Positions 17,636 to 28,593 of a stretch of DNA of 64,000 nucleotides are shown here, one piece after another; the first letter of the stretch is position 1, and each line of letters begins with the position of its first letter. The translations under genes were made by a program, and so were the position numbers. Below the pieces are notes generated by a model. It was not told the origin of the DNA. It made no database searches and was given only the letters and a program-made list of their open reading frames with translations. This DNA is from Actinopolyspora halophila DSM 43834. Lineage in GTDB: Bacteria > Actinomycetota > Actinomycetes > Mycobacteriales > Pseudonocardiaceae. The stretch is from positions 2,211,276 to 2,275,275 of the forward strand of contig NZ_AQUI01000002.1 in NCBI RefSeq assembly GCF_000371785.1, read 5' to 3'.

Positions 17636-18610
17636 GTGCAAATTGCGGTGACCGGCTCGATCGCCACCGACCATTTGATGTCTTTTCCCGGCAAGATCGC
17701 CGACCAGCTCATCGCGGACCGACTCGACCAGGTTTCGCTGTCGTTCCTCGTGGACGAGCTGGAGGTTCGCCGTGGTGGTGTCGCGGGCAACATCACGTTC
17801 GGACTCGGCCAACTCGGCGTGAAGTCGCTGTTGGTCGGTGCGGTCGGCGAGGACTTCGCCGAGTACCGCACCTGGTTGGAGCGCCACAGCGTGGACACCA
17901 GCACGGTGCACACCTCGAAGACGGCCCACACTGCCCGCTTCACGTGCACCACGGACGAGACGCAGAACCAGATCGCCTCGTTCTACCCGGGCGCCATGTC
18001 CGAGGCACGCGAGATCGAGCTCAAGCCGATCTCCGACCGCGTGGACGGCCTGGATCTCGTGGTCGTCTCGGCGAACGATCCCGAGGCGATGCTGCGGCAC
18101 AGTCAGGAATGCCGCGACCGCGGCTACGAGTTCCTGGCTGATCCGGGGCAGCAGCTCGCCCGCATGGACGGCCCGCAGATCCGTAAGCTGGTGGAGGGTG
18201 CCAAGTACCTGTTCACCAACGAGTACGAGCACAGCCTCCTCCTGCAGACCACCGGGCTCTCACACGCCGAGGTGCTGCAGCAGGTCGGCATGTGGGTCAC
18301 CTCGCTGGGCGAGAACGGTGTGCGCATCGAGTCCGCCTCGGCGAAGACGATCGAGATCGCCCCGGTGAAGCCGAAGCAGGTCGGCGACCCGACCGGTGTC
18401 GGCGACGCGCTGCGCGCGGGCTTTCTCGCCGGGCTGTCGAACGGGCTCGGACTCGAGCGTTCCGTCCAGCTCGGCTGCACCCTCGCGACTACATCCCTGG
18501 AGACCGACGGTCCCCAGGAATACGAAGTGGAGAAGGGCTCGTTCGTGTCCAGGTTCGCCGAGGCTTACGGCAACCAGGCCGCGGGTGAAATCGAGTCCGT
18601 GCTTCGCTGA
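17636..18610 (+). CDS. adoK: Adenosine kinase (PfkB/ribokinase family)
   Basis: A 324-residue PfkB-family sugar kinase that phosphorylates adenosine to AMP. The N-terminal MQIAVTGSIATDHLMSFPGK and the glycine-rich RRGGVAGNITFGLGQLG (PfkB signature 1, about residues 44-60) resemble the mycobacterial adenosine kinase. The C-terminal signature DPTGVGDALRAGFLAGL (about 251-267) contains the catalytic Asp of GVGD. The GTG start follows GAAGGAG. Between metK and metH/ahcY its role is clear: removing the adenosine released by SAH hydrolase, which pulls that reversible reaction toward SAH removal and feeds AMP back to ATP for SAM synthesis. Confidence 0.9.
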   Translation: MQIAVTGSIATDHLMSFPGKIADQLIADRLDQVSLSFLVDELEVRRGGVAGNITFGLGQLGVKSLLVGAVGEDFAEYRTWLERHSVDTSTVHTSKTAHTARFTCTTDETQNQIASFYPGAMSEAREIELKPISDRVDGLDLVVVSANDPEAMLRHSQECRDRGYEFLADPGQQLARMDGPQIRKLVEGAKYLFTNEYEHSLLLQTTGLSHAEVLQQVGMWVTSLGENGVRIESASAKTIEIAPVKPKQVGDPTGVGDALRAGFLAGLSNGLGLERSVQLGCTLATTSLETDGPQEYEVEKGSFVSRFAEAYGNQAAGEIESVLR

Positions 18611-18630
18611 AGCGTTCGGAAGGCAGCGTG

Positions 18631-21600
18631 ATGACGACACAGGAAGAATCGGGCCGTCGGGACAACGACCCGAGTGGGTTCCTCACGGCCATCGCCGAAC
18701 GCGTGCTCGTCGGGGACGGCGGCATGGGTACGGCGTTGCAGGAGTACGACCTCTCGCTGGAGCAGGACTTCCAGAACCTCGAGGGTTGTAACGAGATCCT
18801 CAACGAGACGCGTCCCGACGTGCTGCGCTCGATCTACACGGGGTTCCTCACCAACGGCTCCGACGCCATCGAGTCGAACACCTTCGGCTGCAACCTGCCC
18901 AACCTCGGCGAGTACGGCATCGAGGAGCGCATCCGCGACCTCGCCGAGAAGGGCGTGGCGCTGGCGCGGGAGTGCTGTGACGAGTACTCCACCCCGGACA
19001 AGCCCCGCTTCGTGCTGGGTTCGATGGGGCCGGGCACCAGGCTGCCCACCCTCGGCCACGCCCCCTACGCCGATCTCAGGGACGCCTATCACAAGCAGGT
19101 GCTGGGCATGCTCGACGGCGGCGTCGACGTGGTGCTGGTCGAGACCTCGCAGGACCTGCTGCAGACCAAGGCCGCGATCGTCGCCGCGAAGCGGGCGATG
19201 GCCGAGCAGGGCAAGTGGGTCCCGATCATCGCCCACGTCACCGTCGAGCAGACCGGAACCATGCTGGTCGGCTCCGAGATCGGTGCGGCGCTGGCGGCCC
19301 TGGAGCCGCTGGGCATCGACATGATCGGTATGAACTGCGCGACAGGCCCGGCCGAGATGAGCGAGCACCTGCGGGTGCTGGCCGAGCACGCGACCGTGCC
19401 GATCTCGGTCATGCCCAACGCCGGTCTGCCCGAGCTGGGTGACAACGGTGCGGTCTACCCGTTGCAGCCGCACGAGCTGGCCGAGGCGCTGGTCGGCTTC
19501 GCGAACAACTACGGCGCCCGCCTCGTCGGCGGTTGCTGTGGCGTGACAGGCGAGCACGTGCGTCAGGTCGCCGAAGCGGTCGAGGGGCTCAACCCGGCAC
19601 CGCGCGAGCCCGAGGTCGTGCCGTCGATCTCCTCGATGTACCAGGCGATCCCGTTCAAGCAGGACGCCTCGATCCTCAACGTCGGTGAACGCACCAACGC
19701 CAACGGATCCAAGGCGTTCCGCGAGGCGATGCTCGAGGAGCGCTACGACGACTGCATCGAGATCGCCAAGGGGCAGACCCGCGAGGGCGCGCACATGCTC
19801 GACCTGTGCGTGGACTACGTCGGCCGTGACGGCAAGTACGACATGCGGGAACTGGCCTCGCGCCTGGCCACCTCCTCCACGTTGCCGATCATGGTGGACT
19901 CCACCGAGGCCGACGTGATCGAGGTGGGCCTCGAGCACCTCGGCGGGCGCTGTGCGATCAACTCGATCAACTACGAGGACGGCACCGAAGAGGGCGGACG
20001 CTACGACCGGGTCATGAAGATGGCCGTCGAGCACGGTGCCTCCGTGGTCTGCACCTGCATCGACGAGGAGGGGCAGGCGCGCACCGCCGACTGGAAGCTG
20101 CGCGTGGCCGAGCGGATCATCGAGGATCTGACCCGCAACTGGGGCTTGGACGAGTCGGCCATCATCATCGACTGCCTGGTCTTCCCGATCACCACCGGTC
20201 AGGAAGAGGTCCGCCAGGACGGCATCGAGACGATCAACGCGATCCGCGAGCTCAAGAAACGTCACCCGCGGGTGCAAACGACGCTGGGGCTGTCGAACGT
20301 CTCCTTCGGGCTCAACGCCGCGGCCCGGCAGGTGCTCAACTCGGTGTTCCTCAACGAGTGCAGCGATGCGGGGCTGGACAGTGCCATCGTGCACGCCTCC
20401 AAGATCCTGCCGATGAACAAGATCGACGACGAGGCCCGCCAGGTCGCGCTCGACCTCGTCTACGATCGACGCAGCGCTGCCTCCGAGGACCAGGCGGCCT
20501 ACGACCCGCTGCAGAAGCTCATGAGCCTGTTCGAGGGCAAGTCGGCTGAGTCCACCGGTTCCTCCAAGGCCGAGGAACTCGCGGCCATGCCGCTGTTCGA
20601 CCGTCTGCAGCAGCGCATCATCGACGGTGAGATGAACGGTCTCAATGTCGATCTCGAAGAGGCCATGAAGGAGAAGAAGCCACTCGAGATCGTCAACGAG
20701 ACCCTGCTCGCCGGGATGAAGGTCGTCGGCGACCTGTTCGGTTCCGGGCAGATGCAGCTGCCGTTCGTGCTGCAGTCCGCCGAGGCCATGAAGACCGCGG
20801 TGGCTCAGCTCGAGCCGTACATGGAAAAGGACGACTCCGGCGGCAAGGGCAAGCTGCTGCTGGCCACGGTCAAGGGCGATGTGCACGACATCGGCAAGAA
20901 CCTGGTCGACATCATCGTGTCCAACAACGGCTACGACGTGGTCAACATCGGCATCAAGCAGTCGATCAACACGATCCTGGAAGAAGCCGAGAACCACAAC
21001 GTCGACGCCATCGGCATGTCCGGGCTGCTGGTCAAGTCCACCGTGATCATGAAGGACAACCTGGAGGAGATGAACTCCAGGGGGCTCGCCGAGAAGTACC
21101 CGGTGATGCTCGGTGGTGCGGCGCTGACCCGTACCTACGTGGAGAACCAGCTCGAGGAGGTCTTCGAGGGCGACGTCCGCTATGCCAAGGACGCCTTCGA
21201 GGGACTGACCCTGATGGACCGCATCATGTCCTCCAAACGGGGCGACAACCCGGAGGAGGACGAGGCGGAGAAGACCAAGAAGGCCGAACGCAAGGCTCGT
21301 CACGAGCGCTCCCAGCGCATCGCCGAGAAGCGCAAGGCCGAGCAGGGTGAGCTGCCAGGACTCGACGACACGACGAAGTCGGACGTCGACGAGAACCCCG
21401 GTGTGCCCACACCGCCGTTCTGGGGTTCGAAGGTGGTCAAGGGCGTTCCGGTGTCGGACTACCTGTCGCTGCTGGACGAGCGGGCCACTTTCTTCGGACA
21501 GTGGGGGCTCCGCGGTGCCAAGAAGGGCCAGGGTCCCTCGTACGAGGAACTGGTGGAGTCCGACGGGCGCCCGCGGTTGCGGGCCTGGATGGACGAACTG

Positions 21601-22236
21601 GCGACGAAGGGAATCCTGCAGCACGCGGCGGTGGTCTACGGCTACTTCCCGTGCGTGTCCGAGGGCAACGACCTCGTCGTGCTCGACAAGGACGAGCCGG
21701 ACGCCCAGGAGCGGCACCGCTTCCACTTCCCCCGGCAGCAGCGGGATCGCCGCCTGTGCCTGGCGGACTTCTACCGCTCGAGGGACAAGGCCACCGAGCT
21801 CGGTCAGGTCGATGTCCTGCCGATCCAGTTGGTGACGATGGGTACGCCGATCGCCGACTACGCCAACGAGCTGTTCGCCGAGAACTCCTACCGGGACTAC
21901 CTGGAGATCCACGGTCTGGGCGTTCAGCTGACGGAGGCGCTGGCGGAGTACTGGCACCGCCGTGTCCGCAAGGAGCTGCTCTGGTCCGCGGGCCGTTCGG
22001 TCTCGGAGGAGGATCCCGAGGACGTCGAGCAGTTCTTCAAGCTCGGCTACCGGGGTGCCAGGTTCTCCTTCGGCTACGGTGCCTGCCCGGACATCGAGGA
22101 CCGGGAGAAGCTCGTGAACCTGCTCGGCAGCGAGCGCATCGGCGTGGTGCTCTCGGAGGGGTACCAGTTGCACCCGGAGCAGTCGACCGACGCGATCGTC
22201 AGCCACCACCCGGAAGCCAAGTACTTCAACGTGTGA
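18631..22236 (+). CDS. metH: Cobalamin-dependent methionine synthase
   Basis: A full-length MetH of 1201 residues that remethylates homocysteine with 5-methyltetrahydrofolate. Domains in order: homocysteine-binding barrel (about 10-330) with zinc cysteines in MNCATG (about 234) and VGGCCG (about 300-305); pterin-binding barrel starting NVGERTNANGSKAF (about 350); cobalamin cap; cobalamin domain with GDVHDIGKN (about 749-757), whose His is the cobalt ligand; a highly charged Lys/Glu/Ala-rich linker (about 870-930); and the C-terminal SAM-binding reactivation domain with YGACPD (about 1149). ATG 18631 is preferred (GGAAGG 7 nt upstream) over an in-frame GTG just before it. The gene starts 20 bp after adoK, so it is co-transcribed and closes the methyl cycle. 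Confidence 0.95.
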   Translation: MTTQEESGRRDNDPSGFLTAIAERVLVGDGGMGTALQEYDLSLEQDFQNLEGCNEILNETRPDVLRSIYTGFLTNGSDAIESNTFGCNLPNLGEYGIEERIRDLAEKGVALARECCDEYSTPDKPRFVLGSMGPGTRLPTLGHAPYADLRDAYHKQVLGMLDGGVDVVLVETSQDLLQTKAAIVAAKRAMAEQGKWVPIIAHVTVEQTGTMLVGSEIGAALAALEPLGIDMIGMNCATGPAEMSEHLRVLAEHATVPISVMPNAGLPELGDNGAVYPLQPHELAEALVGFANNYGARLVGGCCGVTGEHVRQVAEAVEGLNPAPREPEVVPSISSMYQAIPFKQDASILNVGERTNANGSKAFREAMLEERYDDCIEIAKGQTREGAHMLDLCVDYVGRDGKYDMRELASRLATSSTLPIMVDSTEADVIEVGLEHLGGRCAINSINYEDGTEEGGRYDRVMKMAVEHGASVVCTCIDEEGQARTADWKLRVAERIIEDLTRNWGLDESAIIIDCLVFPITTGQEEVRQDGIETINAIRELKKRHPRVQTTLGLSNVSFGLNAAARQVLNSVFLNECSDAGLDSAIVHASKILPMNKIDDEARQVALDLVYDRRSAASEDQAAYDPLQKLMSLFEGKSAESTGSSKAEELAAMPLFDRLQQRIIDGEMNGLNVDLEEAMKEKKPLEIVNETLLAGMKVVGDLFGSGQMQLPFVLQSAEAMKTAVAQLEPYMEKDDSGGKGKLLLATVKGDVHDIGKNLVDIIVSNNGYDVVNIGIKQSINTILEEAENHNVDAIGMSGLLVKSTVIMKDNLEEMNSRGLAEKYPVMLGGAALTRTYVENQLEEVFEGDVRYAKDAFEGLTLMDRIMSSKRGDNPEEDEAEKTKKAERKARHERSQRIAEKRKAEQGELPGLDDTTKSDVDENPGVPTPPFWGSKVVKGVPVSDYLSLLDERATFFGQWGLRGAKKGQGPSYEELVESDGRPRLRAWMDELATKGILQHAAVVYGYFPCVSEGNDLVVLDKDEPDAQERHRFHFPRQQRDRRLCLADFYRSRDKATELGQVDVLPIQLVTMGTPIADYANELFAENSYRDYLEIHGLGVQLTEALAEYWHRRVRKELLWSAGRSVSEEDPEDVEQFFKLGYRGARFSFGYGACPDIEDREKLVNLLGSERIGVVLSEGYQLHPEQSTDAIVSHHPEAKYFNV

Positions 22237-22298
22237 CACACGCTGCTGAAGCGTAGAACACAACAGTGTCCCTAACAGGGAAATGAGGAAGGGAAATC

Positions 22299-23762
<1,464 letters not shown>

Positions 23763-23787
23763 TCCGGTACGTGCACGAACGCGTGTG

Positions 23788-23826
23788 ACGTGGGTGGCCA
23801 CCGCTGATCGTGGTGGCCACCCACGT
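23788..23826 (+). terminator. Perfect 15-bp hairpin between ahcY and metF
   Basis: ACGTGGGTGGCCACC (23788-23802) and its exact complement (23812-23826) enclose a 9-nt loop, 25 bp after the ahcY stop. There is no T-run. metF starts 39 bp later with a strong GGAGG, so this may be a partial terminator or mRNA-processing boundary rather than an operon end. Confidence 0.6.
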
Positions 23827-23865
23827 GTATCGGGCCCCGCAACGACACAGTCGAGGAGGCTGAAG

Positions 23866-24759
23866 GTGACTCGGGTCGTGGACCGGCTACAGCCGGGCAG
23901 AACCGTGTTCTCCGTGGAGTTCTTTCCGCCGCGCAACGACGAGGAAGAGCAGATCCTCTGGAAGGCCGTGCGCGAGCTGGAACCGCTGGACCCCGCCTAC
24001 GTCTCGGTGACCTACGGCGCGGGCGGCTCCAGCAGGGACCGCACGATTCGCACGGTCGGGCGTATCGCCCGGGAAAGCACCATGCTGCCGATGGCACACC
24101 TGACCGGTGTGGATCACTCCAAGGAAGAACTGCGCCACGTCGTCGGATCGCTGTCCGACGAGGGCATCCGGAACATCCTGGCGATCCGCGGGGATCCACC
24201 GGGGGACCCGATGGGGCAGTGGATCCCGCATCCGGACGGGATCCTCTACGCGGACGAACTGGTGAACCTGGTTCGTTCCTGCGGGGACTTCTCGGTGGGC
24301 GTGGCCGCGTTTCCGCACATGCATCCGCGTTCCACGGACCTCGAGACGGAGACGGATCACCTCGCCGGCAAGATCCGGGCCGGGGCGGAGTTCGCGGTCG
24401 CGCAGCTTTTCCTGCAGCCCGAGTACTTCCTGAGGTTGCGGGACCGACTGGCGGCCCGTGACTGTCACGTTCCCCTGCTCCCCGGAGTCATGCCGATCAC
24501 GACTCCCAAGGTGTTGAGCAAGTTCCAGCACCTGGCCGGGGTCCCCGTTCCCCCGGAGGTCTCCACGGTGCTCGATCCCCTGGAGGACGATCCGAAGGCC
24601 TTCCGTGCCGCGGGGATAGACCTGACGACCAAGTTGTGCGAACGGTTGATCTCGGAAGGCGTTCCCGGCCTGCACTTCTACAGTCTCAACCGGGCGAAGG
24701 CCACCCGTGATGTGGTGGGCAACCTCGGTCTGGCCGAGGGAGTGCTCCAGCCCGCCTGA
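23866..24759 (+). CDS. metF: 5,10-methylenetetrahydrofolate reductase
   Basis: A 297-residue MTHFR-family flavoprotein that reduces 5,10-methylene-THF to 5-methyl-THF, the methyl donor of MetH. The family barrel is recognisable from FSVEFFPPRNDEEE (about residues 14-27), VSVTYGAGGSSRDRT (about 46-60), HLTGVDHSKEEL, NILAIRGDPPGD and QLFLQPEYFLRLRDRL. The GTG start at 23866 has GGAGG 6 nt upstream; the open frame before it only reads ahcY downstream sequence. It completes the set of enzymes feeding one-carbon units into the betaine-driven methyl cycle. Confidence 0.92.
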   Translation: MTRVVDRLQPGRTVFSVEFFPPRNDEEEQILWKAVRELEPLDPAYVSVTYGAGGSSRDRTIRTVGRIARESTMLPMAHLTGVDHSKEELRHVVGSLSDEGIRNILAIRGDPPGDPMGQWIPHPDGILYADELVNLVRSCGDFSVGVAAFPHMHPRSTDLETETDHLAGKIRAGAEFAVAQLFLQPEYFLRLRDRLAARDCHVPLLPGVMPITTPKVLSKFQHLAGVPVPPEVSTVLDPLEDDPKAFRAAGIDLTTKLCERLISEGVPGLHFYSLNRAKATRDVVGNLGLAEGVLQPA

Positions 24760-24778
24760 ACTGTGCGCTGAGCGTTTA

Positions 24779-24819
24779 CGCCGCCGCCCCGCCTCGTCGG
24801 TGGGGCGGCGGCGCTTTTC
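24779..24819 (+). terminator. Rho-independent terminator after the methyl-cycle operon
   Basis: A 15-bp stem, CGCCGCCGCCCCGCC (24779-24793) against 24799-24813 with a single G-U pair, TCGTC loop, then CTTTTC. It is placed 20 bp after the metF stop and marks the end of the betaine/SAM-cycle transcription unit. Confidence 0.85.
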
Positions 24820-24949
24820 GTGGCCGAAACCGTGTCCTTCGGACCGAGACCGAGAAGTCAACCGCGGGCGGTCTCACGATCACGTGCTCGTCACCTCCGT
24901 GCGATTCGGTGGGATTCGTTCCCGACGAGGACCCGTACTGGAGGTTTCG

Positions 24950-26293
24950 TTGAGCCACGAGCCCAGCCCTCACCACCTCGATCGTCGCCGTTTCCTCGCC
25001 GCCACCGGTCTGGTCGGTGCCACCGGAGCGCTGCAGGCGCTGATGAGCAACACCGCCGCGGCAGCCGGGCCCGGTCGTGGCAACAACCGCGGTGTCCGCG
25101 CGGCGGACAACGGCGGGTACGGGCCGCTGCGCCCCGCCTCCCCGGACGGTGAGCTCCTGCTGCCGTCCGGGTTCTCCTACGTCGCCTTCGGTGAGACCGG
25201 CAGCGTCATGCGGGACGGAACTCCGACCCCGTCCCGGCACGACGGAATGGCCGCCTTCGCCGCGGACGACGGGGTCCGACTGGTCCGCAACCACGAACAG
25301 ACCGAGGGTCCGGCGTTCGCACAGCCGAACTACGACCCGTTCGGCGCGGGCGGGACGACCACCCTGGTGTTCGACCCGGACCACATGCGTCTCGTCGAGT
25401 CGTTCCCGACGTTGGCGGGCACGGTGCGCAACTGCGCCGGTGGCCCCACCCCGAACGGATCCTGGTTGTCCTGCGAGGAAACCTTCACGGGGCTGGGCGG
25501 GCAACATCCGCACGGTTACGTGTTCGAGGTCCCCGCCGACTCCGAGGGACCCGCGGAGGCCGTTCCCCTCCCGGCCATGGGTCGGTTCACCCACGAGGCC
25601 GTCGCGGTGGACCCGGAGACCGGCATCGTCTACGAGACCGAGGACCGGGGCAGCGCAGGTTTCTACCGGTTCGTCCCGAACGATCCGGCCGACCTGTCGG
25701 CGGGCGGCAGCCTGCAGATGCTCGCGGTCGTCGACCAACCCCGCTACGACACGCGCAACGGCCAGCGCCCCGGCCAGCCGCTCCCGGTCGAGTGGGTCGA
25801 CATCGCCGATCCCGACCCGGACAGCGACGACTCGCTCGCGGTGTTCTACCAGGGCAGGGAACGGGGCGGCGCGGTATTCGCCCGACTGGAAGGCGCCTGG
25901 TTCGGCGAAGGGGCGGTGTTCATCAACTCCACCAGCGGTGGTGACGCCGGACTCGGACAGGTGTGGCAGTACCGGCCGAACGGGTCCTCCGGAGGTCAGC
26001 TGGTCCTCGTCTACGAGTCCACCGATCCCGAGCTGCTGGAAAGCCCGGACAACATCTGCGTCTCACCGAACAGCGGTGGGCTGGTGCTCTGCGAGGACGG
26101 CGCCGGTTCCGACATGTTGCGGGGCGTGACCACCGATGGTGAGATCTTCGACTTCGCCGCGCTGAACAGCTCCAACACCAGTGAACTCGCCGGAGCGACC
26201 TTCAGCCCGGACGGCGGGGTGCTCTTCTTCAACGTGCAGACACCGGGGGTGACCTACGCGGTCACCGGACCCTGGCACAACGGCGCCCTCTGA
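24950..26293 (+). CDS. Tat-exported PhoX-like (DUF839) phosphatase
   Basis: A 447-residue secreted protein. The TTG start is chosen for the GGAGG 5 nt upstream. The N-terminus carries a twin-arginine signal, LDRRRFLAATGLVGATGALQ, ending near NTAAAAGPG (about residue 40). The body matches the PhoX/DUF839 beta-propeller family: an early LLPSGFSYVAFGETG, EGPAFAQPNYDPF, GGPTPNGSWLSCEETF, HEAVAVDPETGIVYETEDRG and a late SPDNICVSPNSGGLVLCEDG. PhoX-type enzymes are Ca/Fe-dependent phosphomonoesterases and need cofactor loading before Tat export. It is a separate transcription unit beyond the methyl-cycle terminator. Confidence 0.85.
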   Translation: MSHEPSPHHLDRRRFLAATGLVGATGALQALMSNTAAAAGPGRGNNRGVRAADNGGYGPLRPASPDGELLLPSGFSYVAFGETGSVMRDGTPTPSRHDGMAAFAADDGVRLVRNHEQTEGPAFAQPNYDPFGAGGTTTLVFDPDHMRLVESFPTLAGTVRNCAGGPTPNGSWLSCEETFTGLGGQHPHGYVFEVPADSEGPAEAVPLPAMGRFTHEAVAVDPETGIVYETEDRGSAGFYRFVPNDPADLSAGGSLQMLAVVDQPRYDTRNGQRPGQPLPVEWVDIADPDPDSDDSLAVFYQGRERGGAVFARLEGAWFGEGAVFINSTSGGDAGLGQVWQYRPNGSSGGQLVLVYESTDPELLESPDNICVSPNSGGLVLCEDGAGSDMLRGVTTDGEIFDFAALNSSNTSELAGATFSPDGGVLFFNVQTPGVTYAVTGPWHNGAL

Positions 26294-26334
26294 GCGAGTG
26301 CCACCGCGTGGGGCGGGTCCACGCGTCGGAACAG

Positions 26335-26370
26335 GACTGCCGTCGGCCCCGACGAGGGGCTGCGGCAGTC
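26335..26370. terminator. Hairpin between convergent PhoX-like and E1 genes
   Basis: GACTGCCG (26335-26342) pairs with CGGCAGTC (26363-26370), with an inner CCCC/GGGG pairing around a GACGA loop. It is positioned between two convergent stops and can serve both directions. Confidence 0.6.
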
Positions 26371-26385
26371 CGTCCGACAGCCGCC

Positions 26386-28593
26386 TCAGAGCATCTCCAG
26401 GGCCGCTTTTTCGACATCGTCCTCGTCGAGCAGCACCCGGTAGGCGGCCTCACCCAGGGGGATGAAGGAATCCTCGCTGGTCACGCGCCGGATCTTTCCG
26501 GTGAAACCGGAGTCGATCAGCGCGGTGACCACGCGCTCCGAGATGCCACCCGAGGTTCGCGTCTCGTCGGCGATCAACACTTTCCCCGTTGCCTCGGCGG
26601 CCGTGAGCAGCTGCTCGCGGGGCAACGGCGCCAGCCAGCGCAGGTCCAGCACGCGCACTCCCACGCCGCGCTGTGCCAGTCGTCGCGCGACACGAAGACT
26701 CATGGCCAGCCCGTTGCCCGTGGTGACCAGGGTCAGATCGGATCCCTCGTAGTACTGCCGAGCGGTACCGAGCGGTACGTGCCCCGTCCCGACGGCGGGA
26801 TACCGCGCGGTCCAGCCCTCGTCGTCGTGCTCGTGCAGATCGCGGGTGTGGTACAGCGCTATGGGTTCGAGGAAGACGCAGACCCTGCCGTCGACGGCCG
26901 CCGCGGCCACGCAGGTGCGCAGCATGGCGGCCGCGTCGTCCGGCTTGGCCGGTGACGCCACCACCAGCCCCGGGATGTCCAGCAGGGCCGCAACGCTGTT
27001 GTCGTTGTGGAAGTGGCCGCCGAAACCTCGTTGATAGGCGTAACCGGGAACCCGCACCACCATCGGGTTGCGATAGCGCCCGCTGGAGAAGAACCCCGTG
27101 GTGCTGGCTTCCCCCCGAAGCTGGTCGGCCGCGTTGTGCAGGTAAGCCAGGTACTGGATCTCGGGCACGGGCAGCAGCCCGGTCAAACCGGCTCCCAGCG
27201 CCGTGCCGAGGATGCTCTGCTCGTCCAGCAACGTGTCGAAGACCCGTCCCGCGCCGAACTTCTTCCACAAGCCCCGGGTCACCCCGTACACACCGCCCTT
27301 GCGAGCGACGTCCTGCCCGAACACCAGCACACGTCCGTCCCGTTCGAGCTCCTCCGCCAACGCGCGGTTGATGCTCTGCGCCAGTGTCAGGGCGTCCTGC
27401 TCGGTGGTACCGCCCCGTTCCACCGGGGAGGACCGTTCTGCCGCGGACGCGGTGGGGGAGTCCGCCCTGGCGGCGATCTCGCCCGGGGTTTCCCGCGCGA
27501 TCGGTGCGCTGATCTCCGCGCGGCTCGTCAGTTTGCGTCTGCCGAGCGCCCATTCGGCGGTTTCGGCGACCTCCGCGCGTTTGGCCTCGTAGCGTTCGAT
27601 CACCTCTCGGGGGGACAGCACGCCGTTGCGCACCAGCGCCCTGCCCGTGGCGAGCAGCGGGTCCCTGCGGTGTTCGGCGGCGATCTCGTCCCTGCTGCGG
27701 TAGCCGGTCTCCACATCCGAACCGGCGTGGCCCATCAGGCGGACGGTGCGCAGGTGCAGAAAAGCCGGTTTGCGGTGGCGGCGCACCCAGTCCGCGGCGC
27801 GTTCCGCCGTGGCGAGGCTCTCCGCGGGGTCGTCGCCCTCGGCGGCGAAGTAGGGCAGACCCGCGCGCGAGCCGAAGGTCTGTCGTATCCACCCCTCGGG
27901 GGTGGGCACGCTGATCCCGAGCCCGTTGTCCTCGCACACGAGCAGCAGTGGCAGGGGAATCATCCGATAGGCGCAGTGCAGTGCCGTGTTGATCGCGCCC
28001 GTGGCGGTGGAATGGTTGACCGAGGCGTCACCGAAGCTGCACACCACGACGGAGTCCCGCGGCCATTCGCTGTCCACCCCCAACTTCCCGGAGCGCTCGA
28101 GTCCGAAGGCCACCCCCACGGCTCGAGGCAGGTGGGAGGCGATGGTGGAGGTCTGGGGAAGCACGCTCAGCTCGGCGTTGCCGAAGACCTTGTGCCTGCC
28201 GCCCGCTATCGGTTCCTCGGCCGCCGCGACGACCCCGAGCAGCACGTCGCGCAGCGGAGTCGTGCCCGCTCGCTGCGCGGCTCGACGCAGGTAGAACCCA
28301 CCGGAGCGGTAGTGCAGCAGCGCAGGGTCGGTGGTGCGCGACGCAGCGGCCACCGCGGCGTTCGACTCGTGCCCCGACGACCCGATGCTGTAGTAACCGG
28401 ATCCACGCCTGCCCAGCTCACGTGCGGCGAAGTCCAGATGCCTGCTCCCGCTCTGACTGTCGAAGAGCTCCAGGAGCCCGCTCGCGTCGTCGGGTCCCGC
28501 CGGTTGCGGCCCGGAGGGGGGAGCGCACTGCTCCAGCCCGGCCACCTCCCGGAGGAAGTTCTCGTCGACCGGTTCGCTGCGCTGCGAGTTCAT
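26386..28593 (-). CDS. Single-chain 2-oxoacid dehydrogenase E1 (alpha-beta fusion)
   Basis: A 735-residue thiamine-diphosphate enzyme in which the normally separate E1-alpha and E1-beta subunits of branched-chain/pyruvate-type 2-oxoacid dehydrogenases are one chain. The alpha-like half has YYSIGSSGHESNAAVA, the ThDP motif from FGDASVNHSTATGA to CEDNGLGIS (about 190-230) and RLMGHAGSDVETGYR. The beta-like half starts near residue 410 with SINRALAEELERDGRVLVFGQDV and continues through EIQYLAYLHNAADQLRGEAS and DLRWLAPLP. ATG 28593 follows GGAGAAGG. No E2 or E3 gene is nearby, so it either borrows these from elsewhere or acts as a decarboxylase. A LysR regulator lies 128 bp upstream on the same strand. 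Confidence 0.88.
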   Translation of the reverse strand: MNSQRSEPVDENFLREVAGLEQCAPPSGPQPAGPDDASGLLELFDSQSGSRHLDFAARELGRRGSGYYSIGSSGHESNAAVAAASRTTDPALLHYRSGGFYLRRAAQRAGTTPLRDVLLGVVAAAEEPIAGGRHKVFGNAELSVLPQTSTIASHLPRAVGVAFGLERSGKLGVDSEWPRDSVVVCSFGDASVNHSTATGAINTALHCAYRMIPLPLLLVCEDNGLGISVPTPEGWIRQTFGSRAGLPYFAAEGDDPAESLATAERAADWVRRHRKPAFLHLRTVRLMGHAGSDVETGYRSRDEIAAEHRRDPLLATGRALVRNGVLSPREVIERYEAKRAEVAETAEWALGRRKLTSRAEISAPIARETPGEIAARADSPTASAAERSSPVERGGTTEQDALTLAQSINRALAEELERDGRVLVFGQDVARKGGVYGVTRGLWKKFGAGRVFDTLLDEQSILGTALGAGLTGLLPVPEIQYLAYLHNAADQLRGEASTTGFFSSGRYRNPMVVRVPGYAYQRGFGGHFHNDNSVAALLDIPGLVVASPAKPDDAAAMLRTCVAAAAVDGRVCVFLEPIALYHTRDLHEHDDEGWTARYPAVGTGHVPLGTARQYYEGSDLTLVTTGNGLAMSLRVARRLAQRGVGVRVLDLRWLAPLPREQLLTAAEATGKVLIADETRTSGGISERVVTALIDSGFTGKIRRVTSEDSFIPLGEAAYRVLLDEDDVEKAALEML

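Noticed and set aside
18565-22263. Very long open frame (over 1200 codons) antisense to metH
   Set aside because: High-GC codon usage in metH keeps one antisense frame free of stops. The translated product is rich in His/Val/Gln/Arg with no family motifs, and the sense strand encodes a full MetH.
22237-22298. Possible SAH riboswitch between metH and ahcY
   Set aside because: Only 62 bp, with just a short CCCTAACAGGG hairpin; too small and lacking the conserved SAH aptamer core.
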